The notes under the pieces: generated by a model | Told to the model about the DNA's origin: nothing | What the model saw: only the letters and a program-made list of their open reading frames with translations | The model's database searches: none | Made by a program: the position numbers and the translations under genes | Source: Lateolabrax maculatus | Lineage: Eukaryota > Chordata > Actinopteri > Acropomatiformes > Lateolabracidae | Direction: 5' to 3' | Length of the DNA: 64,000 bases | Assembly (NCBI GenBank): GCA_031216445.1 | Contig: CM062210.1 | Location: 13,837,501-13,901,500 of the forward strand | Part shown: positions 1 to 10,998 of the stretch, piece after piece | How the letters are laid out: each line of letters opens with the position of its first letter | Numbering within the stretch: the first letter of the stretch is position 1

Positions 1-181
1 TAGCTTGAAGTAACTAAAATACACCTAAAACACAAAGAGTTTGAGCTGCAAATGTGTTTGTTTTTTTTTTCACACTTACTACTAAATAAACAGCAATAAA
101 TTCCCACATTCCCTCCCCCCCAAAAAAAGAAAAGGAGGCAGAGGGGTGACAAATAAACTTATCTTCACTTCATTCAGACAT

Positions 182-215
182 GTTTAACAACTATTGTGCA
201 CAACAGTTGTTAAAC
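182..215. repeat. 34-bp near-perfect palindrome
   Basis: Arms 182-198 (GTTTAACAACTATTGTG) and 199-215 (CACAACAGTTGTTAAAC) are reverse complements with one mismatch (193 versus 204) and no spacer. It could be a dimeric protein-binding site or a transposon relic; I do not recognise it. Confidence 0.85.
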
Positions 216-890
216 CATTAGTTAAAAAGAAAGACATTGGCACAGTACGGCCAAAAAATCCCTGACCTGCAATTTAAGGGTTTTAATTATGCTTTAATGT
301 ACTCTTTCTAAGCAAGAATTCACAACTTATATAAATCCTTATTAACCCCAAAGCTATTGACCTGATCTTGTGTTTGAATATTTGTGCAAAGTTTGGCCTC
401 GGGCCCTTTAGTTAAGCGTGGAATTATGTAGATATTGCCTCATTATTGCAATAATGTCTTGTGTACACCGGGATGCTAATAAACAAATGAATAAATGGTT
501 TTAGGGAGGGTTTTGTATGACTTGAAACAAAGCAACATTTGCACCTCTTGCCTTCCTTCCACCAACCCCAATTAGAAAGCTTCTCTAAATGAATGTGCTG
601 TGTGTTGCTGGAGCCACGGTGTCTCGTGACTTAATCTGGATTGAGCAGAGCACCCTTCTATTAGGTTACGCACGGCCGCAATGTGTCTTGTCACTTTGCA
701 GAGACAGCGGCCGATAAAATCCGTTGAACGGAATTAGATTGTCATTGATGTGTCAGTGGGATCGTGAGAACAACAGATCGATGACCGAAACGCCGCGCAA
801 TATGTGGAAATGCAGACGACGGACAAATGAACAAAAGGAATTCAGAAGGGAAAGTTTGAGGAGTCGTGCACAGCCTCGGTCCGCGCTCCT

Positions 891-914
891 CACACACACA
901 CACACACACACACA
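891..914. repeat. (CA)n microsatellite
   Basis: About 12 CA units. It creates false His/Thr-rich frames on both strands. Confidence 0.95.
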
Positions 915-2675
915 TGCGGACACACAAACAGGTCTTTTCTCACCCTTTAGCTTGGAGCGATCTCACAACGCTGAACAACAGAGAGTCAGTGAGAAAGGGA
1001 GAGAAAAAGAATCCAAACCAATTCCAATACAGCACTAATGGGCCACATCATGCCAATACAATAAATAATGGCCCTTTCAGCTCAGTCAATAGTGAGTAAA
1101 TGAAAATTTAACCTTTCATTAAATGTGGTCGTATTATTTCCCCCACTTGCTTCTCAGCTCTATTTCCCTCCGACACTTTTTTTTCTATTGTACAAGAACC
1201 AAATGTTATGATGTAGGGCTGTACACTGGTGTTAAGTGGCGTATTGTAATATAAAGGTCTAGTTTACTGCTGTCATATGTCACGGTACATACAGTAAGGT
1301 CTATGGGTCACAGAAGTGACTATTGTTATCATATTATTGAATGACAGACAGCAGAAGAGGGCTGGCTGTCCTTTAAATCAATTGACGAAGCACGGTGCAG
1401 GCGGGTTGCTATAGCAAGCTCACGGGAGATTTAGAAAAAATTTCTTATGACAAAAGCCACAGCTAATTCCCCGTACAGTGCAGTTTTCATAGGGAGACAT
1501 ACCTGTTCCTAAATCTCCACCGACTTCTGCAGGCTGTGCAGAGGCATTACTGGGAGAGAAGGGCGATAAGTCTCTAGGCATCCTGTCTGGTAGTAGATGA
1601 AAAGGCTCTGGGCTCGCTCTCCACTGTGGCCAACCTGCCCTCTTAATTAATTAGCGCTAGCAGGAAGCGCTGGCCCACGGGGGAGAGGAGGGCCCTCCAG
1701 AGGACTGGACAAGGTGATAATGTCCTAAAGGGGAGACCAAGTCCTGTATGCTCGGGTAGCTGGCTGACGCTTTCCGGCTCTCATATGTACGGTGGGAATC
1801 ACGGTCGACGTTCCCCATCGCGCATGGATCCTGCAGCTGCTGGGCGGGCCTCAACCGATCTGGAAAGTTTTTATTATGTGTGTGTATGTACAGTATGCAC
1901 AGCCCTATTGTCAGAGTGCTCCATTTATATGGCGCATGCGACTCATAGGGAGGTGGTTGAGGTAAACGCTGGACGAACAAAGCGTGCAACTTTGACACTG
2001 GGGACTAGGTTTCCTGAGTTACTACAGAACATAATCGGGCAGCCTTCCATTTCTATTTGGTGTTGCAAATTAGTATATGAATGTAATTTTCGAGAAGGCA
2101 GGGTCGACTTAAGGTTAGCATCGGGCATTTAAAACACTTGGGCTGTAACAGGACACAAAATCCAGTCTCCTGCAGGATGGTCTGATGCACTGCATGCCCA
2201 TCCTCCAACCCAACCTCCACAGCCTTGCTCGCTTACTTCCTTTCTGCCCTGCTGCATAAAGGGCACACTACCTCCTACACTGGCAGTGCTGGAAAAGTTG
2301 GATCGGGAGGTGATTAATTCCAACCTCTTCGTGGGACTGTTCCAACACTTACATCAAATATCAAAGTAGCGCAACGTAATGCATTCAAGCTCAGTTTCTT
2401 TGGCACGAGCTGGAAATGACAGAAGAAAGAATTAGGTTAGTTACAGTAAATGCACGTGTGAAGTCATAGCATGGTATGGTAGATAAACCTGTAATTTAGG
2501 GGGTCTTAATGGAAAACCGCTCACAGATAATAAGTTGGTAGGTTGCATTAGCTTTGTGTCTCTCTTTACACTTAATTTTAGTGTAAAATCCATGTCATTA
2601 CTTGAACTGTTTCCACAGATCCTCGTGACCCACGTACTCTTAGCATATGTGTGGTGTTGCGATTTATCCTTGTTT

Positions 2676-2678
<3 letters not shown>

Positions 2679-2708
<30 letters not shown>
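2679..2708. repeat. (TG)n microsatellite
   Basis: About 15 TG units ending in GCGCGCG, a Z-DNA-prone alternation. Confidence 0.95.
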
Positions 2709-2715
<7 letters not shown>

Positions 2716-4689
2716 CTTGAGTGCGTGTGTGCAAACTTCACTCTCTTTCTCTCTGTGTCTCCAATAATGAGCATGTGCACCTTTTCTGCCCGGGGCCTTC
2801 ATACACAATTTAGCCAGAAAGCCATAGCTGATCATGATTTAGCTTTTGACACAGCTTGCCCCGAGGCAGGGGGGGACTAATACAGATATCTGACTCCCAG
2901 ACTGCGATGGAGGGAAGGAGAGAGAGAAAGTGAGAGGCCTTTTATTGACTAAATGATAAAGAGGTTGGTAATGATAAATAACAGTCATTTTATTGTGGAA
3001 TTCCCAGAAAAGACACATTCTACACAATATATAAAAAGAGAAATAATAGACGAGGAAGTTGCTCGCCGGGGTCTCAACGTGCTCACTCCCTACAGAGCCG
3101 CCCATTGTTAAACTCCAATATTCCTCTGCCGGGGTGGAGGTCACAAATTGTGTTAGAAGGACCTGCTGCTATGAATACTACATAAGGCTGATGCAGAGTG
3201 GCAGTGTCATCCCTGTCTCTGGCACTAGGAGGAGGGCCCCGGCAAGACAGCGCCAGTCTTGCCCATGGGCATCTCTCTCCCACTATCTGTATTCTGTGAT
3301 TCTCTCTCTTCCTTCGTGCGCCGAGTCTCTCTCTGCCCCCCTCTCTCTCTCTCTCTCTCCCTTCCCCTTTCTTCCTTTCTTTTTCATTCGCTCCCTTTCT
3401 GTCTCTCAGCATGGCCCTAGCACTGTTTTCCCAGCACATCAGGGTGGCAGGGGAGCCTGTCTCTGCTGCTTTTGCTCTCTGCCGCCTTCGAGTCTCCAGG
3501 CCTCAGCTATCACTAAGGCAAGATGGCTGACCCTCTAAGGACAGATAAAGTCCTCTGTGGTGCAGCGTGAATGACATTACGCGCAGGATACAAGCTCAGT
3601 TGGTTGGAGGAGCAATGGAAGGAGATGGCATTGCCTCCGTTAATGCAATTTATGAAGAGCAATCCCTCTGTTTTAGTGTAAAAGAGAGAAAAATCCAGCT
3701 TGTGTAAACATATTATGTTCTTATTACCTCTGACCTATGATGGATAACAGTGTGGACTGATCATCACCTAGAATTTAAGATCTTAACCTTACATTTTGTT
3801 TCACTTTATCTTTTAATGTCACCAACATTGAATGCATAATATCTTAAAGCAGCGATCCAGTTGTCCATTGTCTGATCCAGCTGTACTACCTAGTGGGAAG
3901 TTCCCAGCTCTGTCGGTGTGAGAGACTGGTGGCAGCAAGTGTGTGTGTTTGCCTCAGGATACCTCTGCAGCTCTGCAGTTCTTGAATACTGAGTGGAGAG
4001 TGGCCCAGAAATGAGCAGTCAAATCCAATTAAATTACTCAAATTAAATTGTACAATGGTTATGGAATACCTGATCGAATTACTCACATTCAGGGGATTTC
4101 GACAGCAACCAATTAGTTCAAAGTATAAAGTTCACACGCTCAAATTAACACCAAGAGAGGACAGGGCCTTTATTTGAGGGAAATGATACATCATAATTAC
4201 ATCACGTTGGAAAAATCACAAATTATACAGCATGCATTTAATAAGAAAATGGAAATGGTTAATAGGTCTTGATAAGACAAATCTAGCCCTGTCAATGGTG
4301 CAACGTGGCTAGGTTGGCTAAATTAAAGAGGAGAAGTTATTATTGTTTCAAAGGAGCTTAAGGGCCGGTTGTTGCTCAGCCAAAACACAAGCACACAGAA
4401 CGTGTCAAAAACAACAGGAAAAACCGACATAAAGGGAAAAAAGGTCGGGAAAAAGTGTGCAGACTGTAGTTAACTCTTCTCCTCTGGTAATTGAGATATG
4501 TTGAAGAGGCTGGTACGACAGTTAACAAGATTTAAATTTGAAGTAGGTCTTTCTCGTTAGATTGGCCAAAATAGACACTTTGTCATTCCCTCAATAATGA
4601 TGGAATTCTTTAGAAACTCCTGGCTTAATTGTACAAGGGACTTCCTGACCTTTTTTACATTTTAAATTTAGCTTCTCAAGGTGCCTTTC

Positions 4690-4930
4690 CAAGGTGAAAC
4701 ACGTGAGTAATGAGATACAAAATCAGCCCGTTAATTGACTTTCAGCAAATTTAGATCTGCAAGACCAACGTATGCATTTCCCTCTTTTAAAAGTGAACCA
4801 TTTTAGCTAATAAAGTTATTAATCTTACCCATACAGTAATTATCTCTGTAATTATGCTGTAATTGCACATACATCAAGGCCACCTCATATAGCGGGCAGG
4901 CTTGAGCTTACTATGATTTTCTTCATGTCA
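4690..4930. other. Candidate conserved non-coding element
   Basis: Unique AT-rich sequence without simple repeats and with many homeodomain-type cores: TTAATTG, GCTAATAAAG, TATTAATC, AGTAATTATC, TGTAATTATG, TGTAATTGC. This texture is typical of developmental enhancers; conservation is not shown here. Confidence 0.25.
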
Positions 4931-5821
4931 TGTAATGACATTACTCCCAGCAACTGAATGGATAGAACTGGCGTTCCCATTGAAATTAGCATAGTGAAAT
5001 GGTTTGGTTTAAAGTGGCACAGGTTAAATGCAGTATTTTTGTTACCGCGGTTTCATGCACCGTTTGTGAGGATTACACAACACAAGCTCAACTGTAAAGA
5101 TTCTACGGCAGCCATGTCGGTTGTATCAAAATAGACTTAAGTACTCAGGCAAACCCAGACCTGACCTTTCTACAGATTTAAATAACTTGATTACAAGAAT
5201 ACACAAGCAAATGATCTCTTACTTGCATCCCTGCCTGCATGGACGGCATAGAGCCGCAGTAGTACCATAAACGGCGTAACATGATAATGCTGCTTTAATT
5301 ACCCCTTGGTCAGCCCACTTACAAACCTATTGCCGCAGCAGTCAATATCCCCAAAGATCCATTCATGCCTCGGCTGATGGTTAACTTGGGAGCCTTTGCT
5401 GAGTGCTTTAGCCTAATTGATATCCTTATTTAGCAATGAGCCAGTGGGAGTCGGAGGGGAGTTAAATGGAGCAGTTTACCAGGCAGCAAGCACGCTAAAC
5501 CAGATCCCTGACACCACCACCATGGCTCGCTGCAGCCCGGACGATGATTTATGCCGGCTAATTTACTGTTCCAAATTGATTAACGCGACTTTTGTTTTGT
5601 TTTCACTAATGATTGCTTTCACCATTTGTTCTTTTCCTTCTTTTTTTTTTTTTTTCCCAATGATACACAACCCAGAGCAAGTTGAGCCACGGATATTGTT
5701 TTACAGCAAATTACACCTATTTATGACAGTTGACTGCTCCCAGGCCGCTAACTAACACTGGGGCCAGGTCACAGGAGAGACGGAGACTTTAGCTGCCTCC
5801 TAAGGGCTGTAGACCTACCCA

Positions 5822-5855
<34 letters not shown>
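5822..5855. repeat. (CA)n microsatellite
   Basis: About 16 perfect CA units. Confidence 0.95.
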
Positions 5856-5856
<1 letters not shown>

Positions 5857-7891
5857 ATAGATGCAACAGATTACACTACCAGCGGCACCTCTCCCTACAT
5901 ATTTTCATACATTGTCTCTGATTTATTTACACATGATGCAATATTTGAGGCATGATCGCAAACAGCGCCCGCAGAGCTGCAGGAATTGACTTTTTGGCAG
6001 AGCAAAACAACAGGTATAACCCAACCTAGAATCGGCCGTGAGAGAACAATGCACATCCAACAGGTCAAACAAAGCCATCGGGAGCAATGGGAAAATCAGA
6101 TTCTTCTTTTAAACTGGGTTTGTAGGTCTCTCCCTCCTGCCTGTCTCCCCAGATATGTCTCCCTTAACAGCTCAAAGTAATTAGCAACGACCACATGCCA
6201 AAGGTAGGGTAGCTACCGTACACAGAGTAGGCAGACCTTATCTTTAATTTGAGACAATGAGATGCTCTGTGGGGGCTTGTGGAGAGCTGGGAGCTATAAG
6301 GTAGGCATGCAGGCTCCCCCTCCCAAGGTCGCTTCAGTGAGACGAGCTAGTCTGGGGACAAAGGATACCCGCTGTATGTGAGCGCACGTTGTGACAGTTT
6401 AATTATCAGTTTTAGGAGCAACTCGTTTTCCGGCAAAACAAAAGTTGGGTCTTGTTTGCATCTGAAGTGTACATTTTAAAAGCTTGAAATAGTTGTTGGC
6501 AAAGTGCATCTGTAAACACAACCCCCCTTTCTCACTGTTTCAAACTTTATTTTTGAGTGATACCTCCGAAAGTCCTCCAGGGCCTCCCATTAGTCACAAT
6601 GTTGAGCACAGAGCTCACCGACAAAATGGCCTCCAATCTTGGAAGAGCGCCGTCAGCCCATTCTTTATACTGTCAGGATGAAGAAGAGCATAAAAACTCA
6701 GAGTCAATAAAGTCATAAGAAATGCTTGATATCGAAACGCGGCGCGCCCTGGTGACTGATTAAACGTCCAGGTCCAGTTGTGATGCTCTCACATCTCAGA
6801 GGAGAAAAAAGAAGGAGGGAGAAACATAATAAAGACAGCTTTGAAACTACTGTACAAGAGTTTGCTTACCTTTCTGAGGGATAATGTTTGTTATTGTGTT
6901 TTATGTTTTGCTGTTGTATTCTAACAATGACTCAGTAGTGGTGTAAAGATTGTCTTTAAGCCTTACATTTTTGATATGATACTTGATATTTGACTAGAAC
7001 ATTATTATTATGCTTTAGCTTGAGTACAGTAATCAGTGCAGTCAATTATGGATGGTATCTTTATAATAACATCCAGTGAGAAGGATGAAATATGTTTGGG
7101 CAATTCCATACGCTCCTGTCATGTTTAAAACATACCAATTACTTCAACTCCACTTCCTTTGTCTGAAAAATGTCTCGCAACGGAGGTTGCAGCCCGTTTT
7201 TTTTTTTTTCATTTTTTTCTTTTTCCGGCCGTGAAGTCAATACCGACTCAGACAAAGACAGTGAGATGAGAAAAGGGAATGACAGAGATTAAAAATGAAA
7301 GAGAGTGCCACTTTTTGTCCAGATAGTGGTTTTAGCCTGCAGCACCCTACTGGTCTTTTCTAACCGAGATTGCAGCACTTGATCAAACTGAAACTTAAAC
7401 ATACTTTATGCTACTGACAGATCACCATAAGTTAAAAGGTCTTCCACATGAACATCTAAACTTAGGTAAAGTTAGCGATGGCGCTTTAAATTTTCCTGAG
7501 AATATTTTGGCTTCATGAGTGGAGAAATACACTGTTACCACTATAAAAACTGACATTTCTGCTGGGTCCAAACATGACAGGAATTTCACTGTTTTAATGA
7601 GCCTGAGTCAAATTCAATTTCCACCTCAGAAAGTTGGAAACCACAGCTATAATCTATTTCAACACTCCACTCTGATGCCATAATCTGATAACTGAGAACT
7701 TGGTACCGTCCCTGCTGTTTATTCCCCACGCAGTATTTGGACGGCATTAAACTTCTCAGAGTATACAAACACTCCCTGTCAGGCTGCAGCTCCACTTTGA
7801 CATTAACGCCGAAACATTCCTGACTTGAGCGAACCACCGACTTGACACGAATGTTTTTTGCACATGCAGGAGGAGAAAGAGGAATGGGAGA

Positions 7892-7930
<39 letters not shown>
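7892..7930. repeat. (GA)n microsatellite
   Basis: GA tract of nearly 40 bases. It is polypyrimidine on the - strand, directly upstream of the 7586-7837 frame discussed in findings. Confidence 0.95.
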
Positions 7931-7932
<2 letters not shown>

Positions 7933-10379
7933 GTGCAGTTTTGGACAGACTGTGTTAAGATCAGTGCTCGGGGCTAGGCAGGTTGCTATGCGCTGAAATG
8001 CTAATAAGCTTCCTGGCTCTCGGTGCAGGTCGGCTGGCCTGTGCCGACTCGTCTTGACACTTCACACACACGCTGTCTTCCACCCTTTTTAATCATTTTT
8101 GATAGGCCTCCCTGGGATGCCATCCATTTAATTTGAAAGGGTTGAGCCACCCAAACATTTTCACCATCTTTAAATAGCGGTCTGCCTCGACATGCCTGCT
8201 GCATTGTGACCCGACAAGGTGAAAAGCAGCGGTGTAAACTGCTGTTTGGGTTTAGGAGGATAATATTAGGCCAACGCTGGTAGGGACTATAAGGCGGGTG
8301 AGTGATGCTGAAGTGGGTAAATAGAAGAGACAGGGGAATTTTAACAATGCACAAGCAGTCAACACAGGTGTGGATGCTTATTCCCTGCTAGAAAGAAATA
8401 CAGTACTTTGTTTAGATGCTTATTTCTTTTGTAGACCCTTTAAACGCATCATATTTTACATAGAAATATGGTTTAACCTCCGAAAATCTAAAGAAAAAGG
8501 TTTAAATAAAATTAAAACTGAAGATAAAATATTAAAATGTGAAGCAAAATGATTCTGAAGGATGTAAAATGGAAAAATATTACTAAGTCTGCCCTAAACT
8601 GCTGCAATCCAAGAGGGAATAAATACAATATGGGTCAAATATAATAAAGGCAGCATAATGTACCAGTTTAGCTTCCAAATCAGTTTGCAAAATCATTTTC
8701 TGTTTTTGAGAAACTGTTTGAGAATGTGTACTCCCTGACAGAGTTTAACAACCACTGTCTTACTCTATATATCTTATAATTCTCTCTGAAAAATCTCAGA
8801 GCCTGCAGCCAACACAGTATGGTCAGAAATGAAGCCCGGCCATGTTGTATGATTCATAGGGAAGAAATAACATATTTTATTGGAGTCTGAGAGATTTATT
8901 TACTGGCGTTGTGGCGGATATGTAAGGGACACAATCACCGGGGATTTCACCATCCAATTTGCCAGTGTATTCTTTTCTAAACATCAGTCAGAAGAAATGG
9001 GACAAATTCTACAGAATATAATCATAAACAAACCATTACATCGCATTTTGGAAATTGTCAGGAGACGCTCTTGACGATGACTATCTGCTCAGAGTCAAAG
9101 GCAGAAAAAGCCCAAAAGGCAAGTGGGGATGTCTGTGTGCTATATGATATTACCGTGAGTCTCAAGATAAAGATATCATACATTATTGGCTTAGACTGGA
9201 AAAGAAAGAGAGACCAGCACAAACAGATAGCGGGGGCGAGAGACAGACACATATAGACAGAGAGGGAGAATGTTCAAATATATTGCCTCTTAGCAAAGGC
9301 ACAGATAGCTTTGAGCCTCTTCTATGTGAAACAGCTGGAGCTCTCCATGAAAACCACACTGAACTCCACAACAAGCCTGCTTGTTAGTTTCTAACAGGGA
9401 CTGATCCAGTTTTATACCCTCTGTGCTCTGCTTGCACCCCGTGCAACATGTACAGTAAACCATCATTTACTCCAGTCTAATTTACTTGTGTGTATTTGCA
9501 TGCAGAGAGTTTTAAAGACACACTAAACAGAATTGTTGCACGTGCTTTCATCAAAAAAAAAAAAACATGGTTTGCGATCATTGCCGCAAACCAGCATGTA
9601 ACCAAAAGCTGGAAAGGAGGAATTGACATAATTATTAATTAGTCGATATTACTGAATGGAAAAAGTCTGTCTTTGGTTTCCTCCCTAGAGCTCAATCGAA
9701 CGCAGCCAAGATGAAGCTAAGCTAAACAACACCAGGCAGTTAATCTCCACTACCATACAGTTCAGATGCTGATAATGTCCACGGGTCTTAAGTGAGCGAG
9801 CGGGCCCATGTTTTTTAGATTTACTTGTTTGCTGTTGTTTGCCGTCTTTAAGTGGTCTTTTATTAAAGCCAGCCATCTTCCATAGAGCCCTAATGCATTT
9901 CACTATTCCGATGCTAATGACGGCCTAAGAACGCATTATTCAGCATTAGTTTCATTTCCCTTTGAGCCTCAAATGGCGACAAACTGTCTTGTAACCATTA
10001 GAGTTTTAACTTGCATCAGGCACGCCACCCGCAACCCTTTTGACAACGACTGTGGAAGTATTTTGGCTTACTTATCAGGAGCAAACTGCTTAAGAGAAAG
10101 AAAAAAAAAAACTACTTTCAGAGTTAAAAAAAAAAGAAAAGAAAAACATAACATTTGTCACTTTGGTAAATATTTGCAGACAGTCCCACGAGTAATGATG
10201 ATGACTGCCTAAAACTGTCTGACAAGTTAAGGCACCTAGGCACGTGAGCGTTATTCGTGTTCTGTGCTGGTACATGACGTGCTCGTATGTGCCTTTGCGT
10301 ATCTGAATGCGTTTGTAGGAGAAATATGCAAGTCTGTGCATGCATTAGTTTTTTTATATACCTGTGTGTATTGCTTTTG

Positions 10380-10381
<2 letters not shown>

Positions 10382-10413
<32 letters not shown>
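10382..10413. repeat. (GT)n microsatellite
   Basis: About 16 perfect GT units, 80 bases left of the CTCF-like site. Confidence 0.95.
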
Positions 10414-10415
<2 letters not shown>

Positions 10416-10490
10416 GTTGAGGACTCCCCACTGACCTGCTGTTTGGCTACAGACAGACAGAGTGGAACTGGCCATATTACTGTTCTTACC

Positions 10491-10504
10491 CTGCCATCTG
10501 CTGG
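10491..10504 (-). promoter_or_regulatory. CTCF-like core motif (full core match)
   Basis: CTGCCATCTGCTGG matches all 14 positions of the reversed CTCF core SYGCCMYCTRSTGG, so the motif is on the - strand. It lies in unique sequence just right of a (TG)n tract at 10,382-10,413. Occupancy is inferred only. Confidence 0.5.
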
Positions 10505-10718
10505 CTCACATCATTCTAGGCCCTGCATCCATCCCTCCGTCATAACTACACCACCTCTCTCTCTCACACACACATCTCTCCCTCACTGTTCCCTTCTGCT
10601 TTTCCCTCTATTTCTCTCCCTCTCTGTTTCTCTTTCTCTGCTTTACTAAGTTTGTCTTTGCCTCTTCATTTCTCCCTCATTTCATTTTTTTTATTTACAC
10701 AGGAGCATCATCTGCCCT

Positions 10719-10734
10719 CCCCCCCCCCCCCCCC
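10719..10734. repeat. C16 homopolymer
   Basis: Sixteen C residues, followed by AACCCC and a purine-rich tract. Confidence 0.95.
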
Positions 10735-10977
10735 AACCCCTCCTCGGAGAGAGAGAAGGGGGAGAGAGCAGAGGTAGAGGGAACTAAAGAGGAGAGGCGG
10801 ACGATTGTTATCGAAAAATAAGCATGGTGTTTGAAAGGGATTTTAATTGAGGCATTCGTTATATTTGAAAAGGTGACGTCCTGAGGGGACGGAGGGAGAG
10901 GAGCGGCGACCCTATTCATATCCTCAGACATTCATGAAGAATGGCATCTTTTGACTTTCCCTTTTAAAACCGTGCAA

Positions 10978-10998
10978 CCTTAAATGGCCTAAATATAG
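10978..10998 (+). promoter_or_regulatory. Adjacent CArG (SRF) and MEF2 consensus sites
   Basis: CCTTAAATGG (10978-10987) fits the CArG consensus CC(A/T)6GG. CTAAATATAG (10989-10998) fits MEF2 YTAWWWWTAR. One base separates them. The surrounding 10,780-11,110 is unique, non-repetitive sequence that looks like a possible enhancer. Confidence 0.4.

Larger units (their letters stand above)
1..4689. other. Intergenic, no gene seen
   Basis: AT-rich unique DNA with two dinucleotide repeats, a CT-rich tract at about 3,300-3,400 and the palindrome at 182. The 159-codon frame at 3059-3538 on + is driven by the CT-rich tract and has no homology I recognise. Confidence 0.7.
4931..10381. other. Intergenic, no gene seen
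   Basis: Unique sequence with CA and GA microsatellites. Two - strand frames of 83 and 117 codons (7586-7837 and 8001-8354) lack recognised homology. I see no clear transposon. Confidence 0.65.

Noticed and set aside
3059..3538. 159-codon + strand frame
   Set aside because: Its centre is a CT-rich low-complexity tract giving Ser/Leu/Pro runs. No homology and no splice context.
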